NCBI RefSeq assembly: GCF_014705655.1
Contig: NZ_JACXIY010000023.1
Span: 62,001 to 126,000, forward strand
Source: Paenibacillus arenilitoris
GTDB lineage: Bacteria; Bacillota; Bacilli; Paenibacillales; Paenibacillaceae
Length of the DNA: 64,000 nt
Direction: 5' to 3'
The position numbers were made by a program, and so were the translations under genes. Shown here piece after piece: positions 34,486 to 44,429 of this stretch. Under the pieces are notes generated by a model, which made no database searches, was not told the DNA's origin, and saw nothing but the letters and a program-made list of their open reading frames with translations. Position 1 is the first letter of the stretch, and each line of letters opens with the position of its first letter.

Positions 34486-35031
34486 CTATCCGATTTCTTC
34501 CACGATTATATTGTTGTTCGTAAATACGCAAATTTCGGCCGCGATTTCGAGCGCGGATTTCGCGATATCCTTTGCCTCCATGCCATCGGCATGGCGCTTC
34601 AGCGCCCTGGCAGCCGAGAGCGCGAAGCTTCCGCCCGACCCGATTGCCAAAATGCCGTCATCCGGTTCGATAATTTCGCCGTTGCCCGATATGAGAAGCA
34701 GCCCGGTCTGATCCATGACCAGCATCATAGCCTCGAGCCTGCGGAGTATTCTGTCCGAGCGCCAGTCTTTGGCAAGCTCGACGGCCGAACGCTGCAAATT
34801 GCCGTGGTGCTCCTCCAGCTTCGCCTCGAATTTCTCGAACAGCGTGATCGCGTCGGCAACCGATCCGGCAAAGCCGGCAATGACTTGTCCCCGGTACAGC
34901 CTTCTCACTTTTTTGGCTTGATGCTTCATGACCATGCTGTTGCCGAAAGTGACCTGACCGTCGCCAGCGATCGCGCCCTTCCCTTGATGACGGACCGCGC
35001 AAATCGTTGTCGCGTGAAATTGCATTTCCAT
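34486..35031 (-). CDS. hslV: ATP-dependent protease peptidase subunit HslV (ClpQ)
   Basis: Proteasome-like peptidase, 181 residues. The catalytic Thr should be exposed after removal of a short N-terminal propeptide, from the block FHATTICAVRH; other family features are GDGQVTFGNSMVMK and GFAGSVADAITLFEKFE. RBS AGAGGAGG lies seven bases before the first ATG. In B. subtilis the equivalent works as an N-terminal serine protease, but here Thr residues are in the expected place, so the mature end needs protein evidence. Confidence 0.97.
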   Translation of the reverse strand: MEMQFHATTICAVRHQGKGAIAGDGQVTFGNSMVMKHQAKKVRRLYRGQVIAGFAGSVADAITLFEKFEAKLEEHHGNLQRSAVELAKDWRSDRILRRLEAMMLVMDQTGLLLISGNGEIIEPDDGILAIGSGGSFALSAARALKRHADGMEAKDIAKSALEIAAEICVFTNNNIIVEEIG

Positions 35032-35089
35032 CGCTTTGCCTCCTCTAAATATTATTTAGAAAACAACCGGATATGTTCATTACGGTTTT

Positions 35090-36409
<1,320 letters not shown>

Positions 36410-36438
36410 CGTTGGTCAATCCTTTCGAATATAGTGCG

Positions 36439-36572
36439 CCCTGGCCCTCTCAAGGGAATTCTACCCTGGCCTTCAAAGGGGAAATTTTCTTACTAATGAT
36501 TGATCAAAAACCTTTCGAACCCTCCCAAACCAACCTTTCGAACCCTCCCAAACCCTCCCTTCCAAGGGAGGG
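36439..36572. repeat. cluster of short tandem and palindromic repeats between topA and trmFO
   Basis: The 478-bp gap 36410-36887 has no credible gene. Within it are two 18-bp near-copies of a CCCTGGCC...AAGGG motif (36439-36456 and 36464-36481), two copies of a 20-bp unit CCTTTCGAACCCTCCCAAAC at 23-bp period (36511 and 36534), and a hairpin with 9-bp perfect arms CCCTCCCTT/AAGGGAGGG (36553-36572), followed by GC-rich palindromic sequence. This looks like a dispersed intergenic palindromic element. A 96-codon open frame across it is only a translation of the repeats. Confidence 0.7.
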
Positions 36573-36608
36573 CCCCGAGGCGCTGCGCCCTCTGGACACC
36601 CGCAATTG

Positions 36609-36693
36609 AACTAACGTTGGAGCTGCAGAGGCGGGTGTGAGGTGAAGTCAAGTTGGAGCGCTTTCGTCCCTGGGAGACACGCTTAACGTTAGT
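36609..36693. repeat. second intergenic element with 9-bp inverted ends
   Basis: ACTAACGTT (36610-36618) and AACGTTAGT (36685-36693) form a 9-bp inverted repeat around a 66-bp core. GTTGGAGC occurs twice in it (36616-36623 and 36652-36659), 36 bp apart, as if a segment had been inserted or duplicated. Nothing coding. The rest of the gap, 36694-36820, shows no feature I can name. Confidence 0.45.
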
Positions 36694-36821
36694 GCGCTCG
36701 TTTACCATCAATGTACTTTTAATAATGTGCTGTAAATATCCATCCAGGGCAATCGGAGGAGGGACTTGATTAACGCCCTGCAAGGCCGTTTAAGAGCGGT
36801 CACGGTCGTTACTAATGGCTA

Positions 36822-36848
36822 GACCCTTCCGGGATGCTTGGAAGGGTC
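36822..36848 (-). other. stem-loop downstream of topA
   Basis: Perfect 9-bp arms GACCCTTCC/GGAAGGGTC with a 9-nt loop, 40 bp past the topA stop. No T-run follows on either strand, so it is not a standard intrinsic terminator; it might stabilise the mRNA end or belong to the repeat cluster. Confidence 0.4.
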
Positions 36849-36887
36849 GTCTGCGCCAGCGAAGCTGTTATATGATCCTGTTAGGGA

Positions 36888-38993
36888 CTAGCCGTTCTGC
36901 GAGTCAAGCTCTTCCTCGTCAAGCACCTCTTCGGAATAATCGCAGGACGGGCATTGGAGTCTTGCGCCGCTGCGGTTGCGCTTCTCGACGAGCATGGTGT
37001 CGCATTGCGGGCACGGCTTGTTCGTCGGCTTATCCCAGGAGACGTAATCGCAGCCCGGATATTGATCGCAGCCGTAGAAGATGCGTCCTTTTTTGCTGCG
37101 GCGCTCGATGATCTTGCCTTCCTTGCACTTCGGGCACGTCACGCCGATATCTTTGACGATCGGCTTCGTGTTCCGGCAGTCCGGGAAGCCCGAGCAAGCG
37201 AGGAACTTGCCGAATCGGCCCATCTTGTATACCATATGGCGGCCGCATTTCTCGCAAATCTCGTCCGACACCTCGTCTTGGATCTCGATTTCCTTCATTT
37301 CGTCCTCGGCTACTTCGAGACGCTTCTCGAACGATTCGTAGAACGTGACAAGAACCTTCACCCAATCCTCGGTGCCTTCCTCGACATGGTCGAGATTTCC
37401 TTCCATGTTCGCCGTGAACTCGGCGTCGAGAATTTCCGGGAAAAATTCCTCCATGAGCTGGTTGACCATTTCCCCGAGCTCCGTCGGCATAAATTTTTTC
37501 TCTTCGATGGCAACGTAGCCGCGCTTCTGGATCGTTTCGAGCGTCGGCGCGTACGTGCTCGGCCGGCCGATCCCCAGCTCCTCCAAAGTTTTCACGAGCC
37601 TGGCTTCCGTGTATCGCGGCGGCGGCTGCGTGAAATGCTGCTTCGGCTCAATCGACTCCGATTGAATGACGTCGCCGGCTGCGAGCGGAGGCAGAAACTT
37701 ATGCTCTTCCACAGTGCCGTCATCGTTGCCTTCGACGTACACCTTCATGAACCCGGCGAACTTCACTTTGGAGCCGGCGGCTCTGAAAACCGTATCGCCG
37801 GATTGCAGGTCTACCGTCATCGTATCGAGTACGGCCGATTGCATCTGGCTCGATACGAAGCGCTCCCAGATCAGCTTATACAAGCGATGCTGATCCCGGC
37901 TGAGGAACGGCTTCATCGATTCCGGGTCGCGCATGCTCGACGTCGGCCGGATCGCTTCGTGCGCGTCCTGGGCGTTGCTGTTCTTCCTCGTATAGACGCG
38001 GGGCTGTTCCGGCACGAACGCCTCGCCGTACTTTTCCGTAATATATTCCTTCGCTTCCTCTTGGGCGACGGGGGAAATGCGGGTCGAGTCGGTTCTCATG
38101 TAAGTAATCAAGCCGACTGTGCCTTCCTTGCCTAGCTCGACGCCTTCGTACAGCTGCTGCGCGACCGACATCGTCTTCGAGGCACGGTAGCCTAGCTTGC
38201 GGGCCGCCTCCTGCTGCAAGGAGCTTGTAATGAACGGCGGAGCCGGGTTGCGCAGACGTTCCTTCTCCTTCACCTCGGCGACCGTGAACCGGTTGTCCTT
38301 CATCGCGGCAAGCACTTCCAGCACATCCGCTTCCTTGCCGAGCTCGCGTTTTTCCCCGCTCAGCGAATAATATTTCGCCTCGAAAGGGATACCCGAATGG
38401 TTCAGCTTGGCCGTTATCGACCAGTACTCCTCCGGCACGAATGCGTCGATCTCGTTCTCGCGGTCGATAATGAGCTTCACCGCTACCGACTGCACGCGAC
38501 CGGCCGATAATCCTTTCTTGACCTTCTTCCATAATAGCGGGCTTATTTTGTAGCCTACGAGCCGGTCAAGAATGCGGCGGGCTTGCTGCGCGTTCACGAG
38601 ATCCATATTGATTTTGCGCGGCGTTTTGAACGCGTCCTTAACCGCCTGCTTCGTTATTTCATTAAATACGACGCGGCAGCTGTCTTTCTCGTCCAGCTCC
38701 AAATAGTGAGCCAGATGCCAGGCAATCGCTTCGCCTTCGCGATCGGGGTCGGCCGCCAGAAAGACATGCTTCACTTTTTTGCTGGCATCCTTCAATTCCT
38801 TCAGGACGCTGCCTTTGCCGCGGATCGTTATGTACTTGGGGTTAAAATCGTTTTCTACTTCGACGCCGATCTGGCTTTTGGGCAAATCGCGAATATGGCC
38901 CATCGAAGCTTTGACGATGTATTTGCTGCCCAAATATTTGCCGATCGTCTTCGCCTTGGCCGGTGATTCGACGATGACTAATGAATCCGCCAT
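36888..38993 (-). CDS. topA: DNA topoisomerase I
   Basis: Type IA enzyme relaxing negative supercoils. The 701-residue product has a Toprim domain (about 1-140, with DPDREGEAIAW), the catalytic Tyr in LITYMRTDSTRIS near residue 300, and three C-terminal tetracysteine zinc ribbons (CEKCGRHM, CPKCKEGK and CPQCDTML blocks, about 575-690). Length is typical of bacilli. It follows dprA by 28 bp. Confidence 0.99.
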   Translation of the reverse strand: MADSLVIVESPAKAKTIGKYLGSKYIVKASMGHIRDLPKSQIGVEVENDFNPKYITIRGKGSVLKELKDASKKVKHVFLAADPDREGEAIAWHLAHYLELDEKDSCRVVFNEITKQAVKDAFKTPRKINMDLVNAQQARRILDRLVGYKISPLLWKKVKKGLSAGRVQSVAVKLIIDRENEIDAFVPEEYWSITAKLNHSGIPFEAKYYSLSGEKRELGKEADVLEVLAAMKDNRFTVAEVKEKERLRNPAPPFITSSLQQEAARKLGYRASKTMSVAQQLYEGVELGKEGTVGLITYMRTDSTRISPVAQEEAKEYITEKYGEAFVPEQPRVYTRKNSNAQDAHEAIRPTSSMRDPESMKPFLSRDQHRLYKLIWERFVSSQMQSAVLDTMTVDLQSGDTVFRAAGSKVKFAGFMKVYVEGNDDGTVEEHKFLPPLAAGDVIQSESIEPKQHFTQPPPRYTEARLVKTLEELGIGRPSTYAPTLETIQKRGYVAIEEKKFMPTELGEMVNQLMEEFFPEILDAEFTANMEGNLDHVEEGTEDWVKVLVTFYESFEKRLEVAEDEMKEIEIQDEVSDEICEKCGRHMVYKMGRFGKFLACSGFPDCRNTKPIVKDIGVTCPKCKEGKIIERRSKKGRIFYGCDQYPGCDYVSWDKPTNKPCPQCDTMLVEKRNRSGARLQCPSCDYSEEVLDEEELDSQNG

Positions 38994-39020
38994 GTGGGGC
39001 GCCTCCTCTCTCTACTGGAA

Positions 39021-40151
39021 CTATAATGCCATATATATGGACCCGGACTGCAGCTCGATTTTCCGTTTTATACATAAATTTAGCAGAAGTGCGTTCAAAT
39101 GTCCAAACGGAATCGAAGACAGCTCATGCAATTCGTTAATGGACAAGGGCTGATCCCGCAGCAAAGCTATGATTTTCCGTTCTTCTTCATTAAGCGCCGC
39201 TTCGTTCCCGGCCGGCCCGCCAGCCTCGCCCGATTCATCCAAATCGAGACGTCTCAGCGCGGCGGGCAGCCAGGCCAGCTCCTCGACAATATCGTTCACG
39301 CAGCCGATCAGCTTGGCTTCGCCGCGCTTGATCAGATCGTTCGGGCCCTCGCTCTTCGGCGAGGAGATCGGGCCGGGTACCGCGAATACTTCCCTGTTCA
39401 TCTCCATAGCCTGCTGAGCGGTAATTAACGACCCGCTTCGCCTCGCGCCTTCGACGACGACGGTACCGAACGTCAAGCCCGCGATGATGCGGTTTCGCAG
39501 CGGAAATTGGCCCGGGTGAAGCGGGGTGCCAAGCGGCGTCTCGGAGACAAGCAAGCCGTGCTCGGCTATTTTATGGAAGAGAGAGACGTTCTCCGGCGGA
39601 TAGCATCGATCGATCGGCGTCGGCAGCACGGCAATCGTGCCGCCTCTGCCGTAAAGCGCCGCTTCGTGCGCTTTGCCGTCGATACCGCGGGCCAGCCCGC
39701 TCACGACCGTAAGGCCCGCGGCGGAAAGCTCCCGCGCAAGGCTCGTCGCGGAATGCCGGCCATATGCGGTCGGAACCCTTGTCCCGACTACGGCTATGGC
39801 GGGCCGCTCGAGAAGCTCCAGCCTGCCGCGCGCATAGAGCACCCATGGCGGCTGGGCGATCTCCTTCAGCGCCTGCGGGTATTCCGAATCGAAAGGCGTC
39901 AGTACGGCCGTATGACCGCCGACGTTGTCCGCACGGTCGGCTTCGGACATCCATGTCCGCCCGGCATAGCGTTCCGAAGCCGCCTTTGCCTGCGCGCCGC
40001 GCATGCCGATGGCGGTCAAATCGTCCGTCTTCCAGATCGGCTTCTCCCAAAGCCGATGGCTAACCGCTTTATGGATCGCCTGCCATCCGATGCCCGGAAT
40101 TTCATGCAAGGCGACGATCATCTGCTTGCGCATATGATGGTTTGCTGTCAT
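39021..40151 (-). CDS. dprA: DNA-processing protein DprA
   Basis: Loads RecA on incoming single-stranded DNA in transformation. The 376-residue product has a helical N-terminal region, a Rossmann-like core with VGTRVPTAYGRHSA and VVSGLARGIDGKAHEAAL, and a C-terminal winged helix (about 310-370). Together with comM across sucCD it suggests competence machinery. Upstream 40152-40256 is short and has no strong promoter I can defend. Confidence 0.97.
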   Translation of the reverse strand: MTANHHMRKQMIVALHEIPGIGWQAIHKAVSHRLWEKPIWKTDDLTAIGMRGAQAKAASERYAGRTWMSEADRADNVGGHTAVLTPFDSEYPQALKEIAQPPWVLYARGRLELLERPAIAVVGTRVPTAYGRHSATSLARELSAAGLTVVSGLARGIDGKAHEAALYGRGGTIAVLPTPIDRCYPPENVSLFHKIAEHGLLVSETPLGTPLHPGQFPLRNRIIAGLTFGTVVVEGARRSGSLITAQQAMEMNREVFAVPGPISSPKSEGPNDLIKRGEAKLIGCVNDIVEELAWLPAALRRLDLDESGEAGGPAGNEAALNEEERKIIALLRDQPLSINELHELSSIPFGHLNALLLNLCIKRKIELQSGSIYMAL

Positions 40152-40256
40152 TATGAACCAGTCCCTTCGTCATTGCGGGACGGCCTGCATTCTTATCTAT
40201 TGTGCGTTACGCGGCAAAAGAATGCAAGTCGCCCGCTAAAATAGTAGTTTTCGGTC

Positions 40257-40307
40257 AAAAAAAAGCAACCTCCCAACTCCCGCGGACGGGTCGTTGAAAG
40301 GTTGCTT
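40257..40307 (-). terminator. intrinsic terminator of sucCD
   Basis: Arms AAGCAACCT/AGGTTGCTT (40263-40271 and 40299-40307), with further pairing inside, followed on the minus strand by a run of eight T. Confidence 0.95.
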
Positions 40308-40328
40308 ACCTTCATGACTTCGGTTCGA

Positions 40329-41261
40329 TTATTTGCGTGTAATGCATTTCTCCAGCAAGCCTTGCTCTTCGAGCACGCTGACGAGCGTAGAGCCCATATC
40401 GGAAGGCGTTGGAGCCACTTTGATGCCGCAAGCTTCGAGCGTTGCGATTTTTTCGGCGGCCGTACCTTTGCCTCCGGAAATAATGGCGCCCGCATGGCCC
40501 ATCCGTTTACCCGGAGGAGCCGTTGCGCCGCCGATGAAGCCGACGACCGGCTTCTTCATGTTCGCTTTGATCCACTCGGCCGCTTCTTCTTCCGCCGTGC
40601 CGCCGATCTCGCCGATCATGATGACGGCGTACGTATCGGGATCCTCGTTGAATCGGTTCAAAATATCGATGAACTCGGAGCCTTTAACCGGGTCGCCGCC
40701 GATGCCGACCGCGCTCGATTGGCCGATGCCGCGAGTCGTCAGCTGATGAACCGCTTCGTAGGTGAGCGTGCCGGAGCGGGAAATGACGCCGACATGGCCC
40801 GGCGTGTGAATGTATCCCGGCATAATGCCGATCTTGCACTCGCCCGGCGTAATGACGCCAGGGCAGTTCGGACCGATCAGCGTCGTTTTGCTTCCGTCCA
40901 TATAACGTTTTACTTTGACCATGTCAAGCACCGGAATGCCTTCCGTGATGCAGATGACGAGATCGAGCTCGGCATCCACCGCTTCCATGATCGCGTCCGC
41001 CGCGAATGCCGGCGGTACATAGATAACCGAAGCGTTGGCGCCGGTTGCGGCAACGGCTTGGGCTACCGTGTTGAATACGGGAAGGGAAACCAGCGATCCG
41101 TTTTCAAGAGTAATGTCGACGTTCGTGCCGCCTTTGCCGGGCGTTACGCCGCCAACCATTTGCGTTCCGTATTCCAATGCGCCTTTCGTATGGAACAAGC
41201 CGGTCGCGCCGGTAATGCCTTGCGTAATGACTTTTGTATCTTTATTGACCAAAATGCTCAC
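40329..41261 (-). CDS. sucD: succinyl-CoA synthetase alpha subunit
   Basis: TCA-cycle enzyme subunit of 310 residues that carries the phosphohistidine. It has a CoA-binding Rossmann domain (QGITGATGLFHT near residue 15) and the active-site His in RMGHAGAIISGGKGTA near residue 245. The start is GTG at 41261, giving the usual MSILVNKDTKVI. Downstream of sucC in a two-gene operon ending in a strong terminator. Confidence 0.98.
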   Translation of the reverse strand: MSILVNKDTKVITQGITGATGLFHTKGALEYGTQMVGGVTPGKGGTNVDITLENGSLVSLPVFNTVAQAVAATGANASVIYVPPAFAADAIMEAVDAELDLVICITEGIPVLDMVKVKRYMDGSKTTLIGPNCPGVITPGECKIGIMPGYIHTPGHVGVISRSGTLTYEAVHQLTTRGIGQSSAVGIGGDPVKGSEFIDILNRFNEDPDTYAVIMIGEIGGTAEEEAAEWIKANMKKPVVGFIGGATAPPGKRMGHAGAIISGGKGTAAEKIATLEACGIKVAPTPSDMGSTLVSVLEEQGLLEKCITRK

Positions 41262-41319
41262 TCTTAACTCACATCCCCTGAATGATTTCGCATGCGGGCG
41301 TCCCGCACGGCAAGCTATC

Positions 41320-42480
41320 TTATTTCACGAGAGCGACGATCTTCTGCGCGCCGTCCGCCATGGAATCGGCAGCTACGATGTTCAGTCCCGATTCTTTCAA
41401 AATCTTTTTGCCGAGGTCGACGTTCGTGCCTTCGAGGCGCACGACGAGCGGACGGTCCAGGCCGACCTGCTTCGCCGCTTCCACGACGCCGTTCGCGATA
41501 ACGTCGCAGCGCATAATGCCGCCGAAAATATTGACGAAGATGCCTTTGACCTTCTCGTCGGACAAAATGATTTTGAACGCTTCCGTTACTTTCTCGGCCG
41601 TGGCGCCGCCCCCTACGTCGAGGAAGTTGGCCGGGTCGCCGCCGTAATATTTGATAATATCCATCGTTGCCATGGCAAGCCCCGCGCCGTTTACAAGACA
41701 GCCGATGTTGCCGTCGAGCGCGATGTAGCTAAGATCGAACTTGGATGCTTCGATTTCCTTCGCGTCTTCCTCTTCCAGGTCGCGCAGCTCGACGATGTCC
41801 TTGTGACGGTACAGCGCGTTGGAATCGAAGTTCAGCTTGGCGTCAAGCGCGATGACTTGTCCGTCGCCTGTCACGACGAGCGGATTGATCTCGGCGATCG
41901 ACGCGTCCTTCTCGACGAATGCCGTATAAAGCGAAATCATGAACTTAACCGCTTTGTTCACGAGCTCGCCGGGAATGTTGATCGAGTAAGCCAATTTGCG
42001 AGCTTGGAAAGCTTGCAGGCCTACGGCCGGATCGATGATTTCTTTGAAAATTTTCTCAGGCGAATGCTCGGCCACTTCTTCGATCTCCGTGCCGCCTTCT
42101 TCCGAAGCCATCATGACGACGCGGCCCGTGCCGCGGTCGAGAACGACGCCGATATAGTACTCCTTCTTAATATCGCAGCCCTGCTCGATCAGAAGGCGCT
42201 TCACTTCCTTGCCCTCCGGTCCAGTCTGGTGGGTCACCAGCACTTTGCCGAGAATTTCGCCGGCGTACGCGCGAACCTCGTCCAAATTTTTCGCGACTTT
42301 AACGCCGCCCGCTTTGCCGCGGCCGCCCGCGTGAATTTGCGCCTTCACGACGACGACTTGCGTGCCGAGTTGTTTGGCGGCTTCGACGGCTTCGTCGACG
42401 GTGAAGGCCACTTTGCCTTCAGGCACGACTACGCCATACTGCTTAAGGACCGCTTTCCCTTGATACTCATGGATATTCAT
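41320..42480 (-). CDS. sucC: succinyl-CoA synthetase beta subunit
   Basis: ATP-grasp subunit, 386 residues. The start MNIHEYQGKAVLKQYGV at 42480 is family-standard, and GGAGG lies nine bases upstream; the longer frame has no RBS. The nucleotide-binding block AQIHAGGRGKAGGVK and the GCLVNGAGLAMATMD block are present. The GGAGG sits in the loop of a small hairpin (TGAAAT/ATTTCA). Confidence 0.98.
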   Translation of the reverse strand: MNIHEYQGKAVLKQYGVVVPEGKVAFTVDEAVEAAKQLGTQVVVVKAQIHAGGRGKAGGVKVAKNLDEVRAYAGEILGKVLVTHQTGPEGKEVKRLLIEQGCDIKKEYYIGVVLDRGTGRVVMMASEEGGTEIEEVAEHSPEKIFKEIIDPAVGLQAFQARKLAYSINIPGELVNKAVKFMISLYTAFVEKDASIAEINPLVVTGDGQVIALDAKLNFDSNALYRHKDIVELRDLEEEDAKEIEASKFDLSYIALDGNIGCLVNGAGLAMATMDIIKYYGGDPANFLDVGGGATAEKVTEAFKIILSDEKVKGIFVNIFGGIMRCDVIANGVVEAAKQVGLDRPLVVRLEGTNVDLGKKILKESGLNIVAADSMADGAQKIVALVK

Positions 42481-42703
42481 TGTTGAAATCCTCCATTTCA
42501 CAGACTGGATACAGTCATATGTACACAAACCTATATTATTGTAGCATCTTTCCCCACGCGTTACCTTATTTTCATACATAATTAATACGGCTTTTTTGAT
42601 ATGAGTTTCATCTCATTTTGAGATTAAACAGCCCTATTCCGGGGAAACCACGCCGCTTATTATTTCCCAATCCCATTTTTTATACGCGCATGGAAATTCA
42701 GGA
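42481..42703. promoter_or_regulatory. sucC upstream region with palindromes
   Basis: The divergent sucC/comM gap spans 42481-42799. On the sucC side a TACAAT-like -10 is visible but has no good -35, so the sucC promoter is unresolved. Overlapping palindromes lie at 42601-42616 (ATGAG/CTCAT) and 42610-42624 (ATCTCA/TGAGAT), and might be an operator. The comM side holds the promoter and hairpin listed separately. Confidence 0.35.
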
Positions 42704-42732
42704 TTGACAAACGGAATCGTCTCCATTATGAT
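42704..42732 (+). promoter_or_regulatory. sigma-A promoter of comM
   Basis: TTGACA (42704-42709) and TATGAT (42727-42732) with a 17-base spacer: a near-consensus vegetative promoter. Transcription should begin near 42739, giving a leader of about 60 nt before the comM coding region. Confidence 0.85.
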
Positions 42733-42763
42733 TGGTTCAAAATAAAACGAGCGGATCGTAAGG

Positions 42764-42796
42764 AAGCACCTTCATTCATCGATGGAGGTGCTTTTT
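42764..42796 (+). terminator. terminator-like hairpin covering the comM ribosome binding site
   Basis: Arms AAGCACCTTCAT (42764-42775) and ATGGAGGTGCTT (42782-42793), one G-U pair, 6-nt loop, followed by a run of five T (42792-42796). It lies between the comM promoter and coding region, and its 3' arm contains the GGAGG. It could terminate transcripts early or hide the ribosome binding site. Confidence 0.65.
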
Positions 42797-42799
42797 GTC

Positions 42800-44368
42800 T
42801 TGTTCAGCTTAATTCACAGCGCAAGCGTATACGGGGTCGACGGCAAGCGGATTGCCGTGGAGGTCGATATCGCAAGCGGCTTGCCGCAGGTCAATATCGT
42901 CGGCCTGCCCGACCCCGCGGTCAGAGAATCGGTCGAGCGGGTCAGGGCCGCGCTTAAGAACAGCGGGTTCGCGTTTCCGATGGACCGCATCACGGTCAAT
43001 TTGGCCCCGGCCGACCTCCGCAAGGAAGGAACGTCGTTCGACCTCGCAATCGCGGCCGGAATCCTGACGTCGAGCGCTCAGATCGACGCCTCGCCTCTGC
43101 GCGATACGCTTCTGATCGGCGAGCTGTCTCTCGACGGGAGCGTGCGGCCCGTGCCCGGGGTGCTGGCTATGCTCGAGCAAGCCAAGCTATGCGGCCTTAC
43201 CCGCGTGCTGCTTCCGAAGGGCAACGCGAAAGAGGCCGCATGGATTTCCGGACTCGAGCTGTTCGCGCTGACGCATTTGAAGGAGCTAATTCCGAACAAG
43301 GAAGCGGGCGGCGGCTGGGAACATATCCGGGCGTTCAAGGGCGAGTACGGGGCGGCTGCAAGCGCCGCAAGCGGCGAACAATCCCGGGAGGGACAGGAAA
43401 GCGGCGATTACCGGGACGTCGTCGGTCAGCATCAAGCGAAGCGGGCGATGCTCATCGCCGCCGCGGGCAAGCATAATATTTTGCTGAGCGGTCCGCCGGG
43501 AACGGGCAAAACGATGATGATCCGAAGGCTCCCCGGCATCCTCCCGCCGCTGAACGAACAAGAAGCGCTCGAAGTGACGAAAATATACAGCGTCGCGGGC
43601 AAGCTGAACGAGAGCGCCCCCGGGCTCATCAGGCATCCGCCGTTCCGCGCCCCGCATCATACGATCTCGTCAGGCGGGCTAATCGGCGGCGGCTCGATCC
43701 CGAAGCCGGGAGAAGTGACGCTGGCGCACCGGGGCGTCCTGTTCCTGGACGAATTGCCCGAATTTCCGAGGCAGGTGCTCGAGGTCATGCGTCAGCCGCT
43801 CGAAGACCGCATCGTGACGATCGCCCGCTCGAAGGCGGTCTTTCAGTTTCCGGCGAGCCTCATGCTCGCGGCATCCTTCAATCCGTGCCCTTGCGGCTAT
43901 CACGGGTACGAGTACGGCGATAAGCGCTGTACGTGCAGCCCGGCCGTCATCGGCCGGTACCGCTCGAAAATTTCCGGGCCGCTCCTTGATCGGATCGATC
44001 TGCACGTGGAGGTTCCCCGTCCGATCTCGGTCGACAACGCGAAGGGAGGGCAGTCGCTCGATTCGGAGCAGATGCGCCGGATGGTACAGGAAGCCAGAGA
44101 CTTCCGGCTTGAGCGGACGGCACCGCGGAAGGAGCGCGAGAGGGGTGAATTATCGGGTGTTTCGCTCCGGAAGTCGGTTCATTTGAAGCGCGAAGCGGCG
44201 GAACTGCTTGAACACGCCTTCGACGCGCTAGGCATCAGCATGCGGGCTTACGACCGGATACTGAAGCTGTCGCGCACGATCGCGGATCTCGCAGCAAGCG
44301 AGGCGGTCGAGCCTGAACATGTGGCGGAAGCGATCCAGTACCGCCGAACGGACGGCCAACAGCCGTAA
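42800..44368 (+). CDS. comM: ComM/YifB-type AAA+ ATPase (magnesium chelatase family)
   Basis: Hexameric helicase-like ATPase; in Gram-negative competent cells ComM aids branch migration during transformation. Product of 522 residues from the TTG at 42800 (GGAGG 11 bases upstream); an ATG at 42782 lies within the hairpin and RBS. It has an N-terminal Lon-like ChlI domain (about 10-130), Walker A LLSGPPGTGKTMM near residue 235, Walker B GVLFLDELPEF near 315, a cysteine cluster (NPCPCGYHG), and a C-terminal Mg-chelatase domain. It runs opposite to its neighbours. The exact start is uncertain. Confidence 0.93.
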   Translation: MFSLIHSASVYGVDGKRIAVEVDIASGLPQVNIVGLPDPAVRESVERVRAALKNSGFAFPMDRITVNLAPADLRKEGTSFDLAIAAGILTSSAQIDASPLRDTLLIGELSLDGSVRPVPGVLAMLEQAKLCGLTRVLLPKGNAKEAAWISGLELFALTHLKELIPNKEAGGGWEHIRAFKGEYGAAASAASGEQSREGQESGDYRDVVGQHQAKRAMLIAAAGKHNILLSGPPGTGKTMMIRRLPGILPPLNEQEALEVTKIYSVAGKLNESAPGLIRHPPFRAPHHTISSGGLIGGGSIPKPGEVTLAHRGVLFLDELPEFPRQVLEVMRQPLEDRIVTIARSKAVFQFPASLMLAASFNPCPCGYHGYEYGDKRCTCSPAVIGRYRSKISGPLLDRIDLHVEVPRPISVDNAKGGQSLDSEQMRRMVQEARDFRLERTAPRKERERGELSGVSLRKSVHLKREAAELLEHAFDALGISMRAYDRILKLSRTIADLAASEAVEPEHVAEAIQYRRTDGQQP

Positions 44369-44429
44369 CGGCAAGCAAGCGTCGGAGAAACGTTCCTCAG
44401 ACGCTCATTCGTTTATACGGCCGACACGT

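Noticed and set aside
36493..36783. 96-codon minus-strand frame in the topA-trmFO gap
   Set aside because: It translates the tandem palindromic repeats, and has no RBS or conserved protein pattern.
36954..38135. 393-codon plus-strand frame opposite topA
   Set aside because: Shadow of topA; no RBS or recognisable motif.
41035..42486. 483-codon plus-strand frame opposite sucC and sucD
   Set aside because: Spans two certain genes and their gap in antisense; shadow frame.
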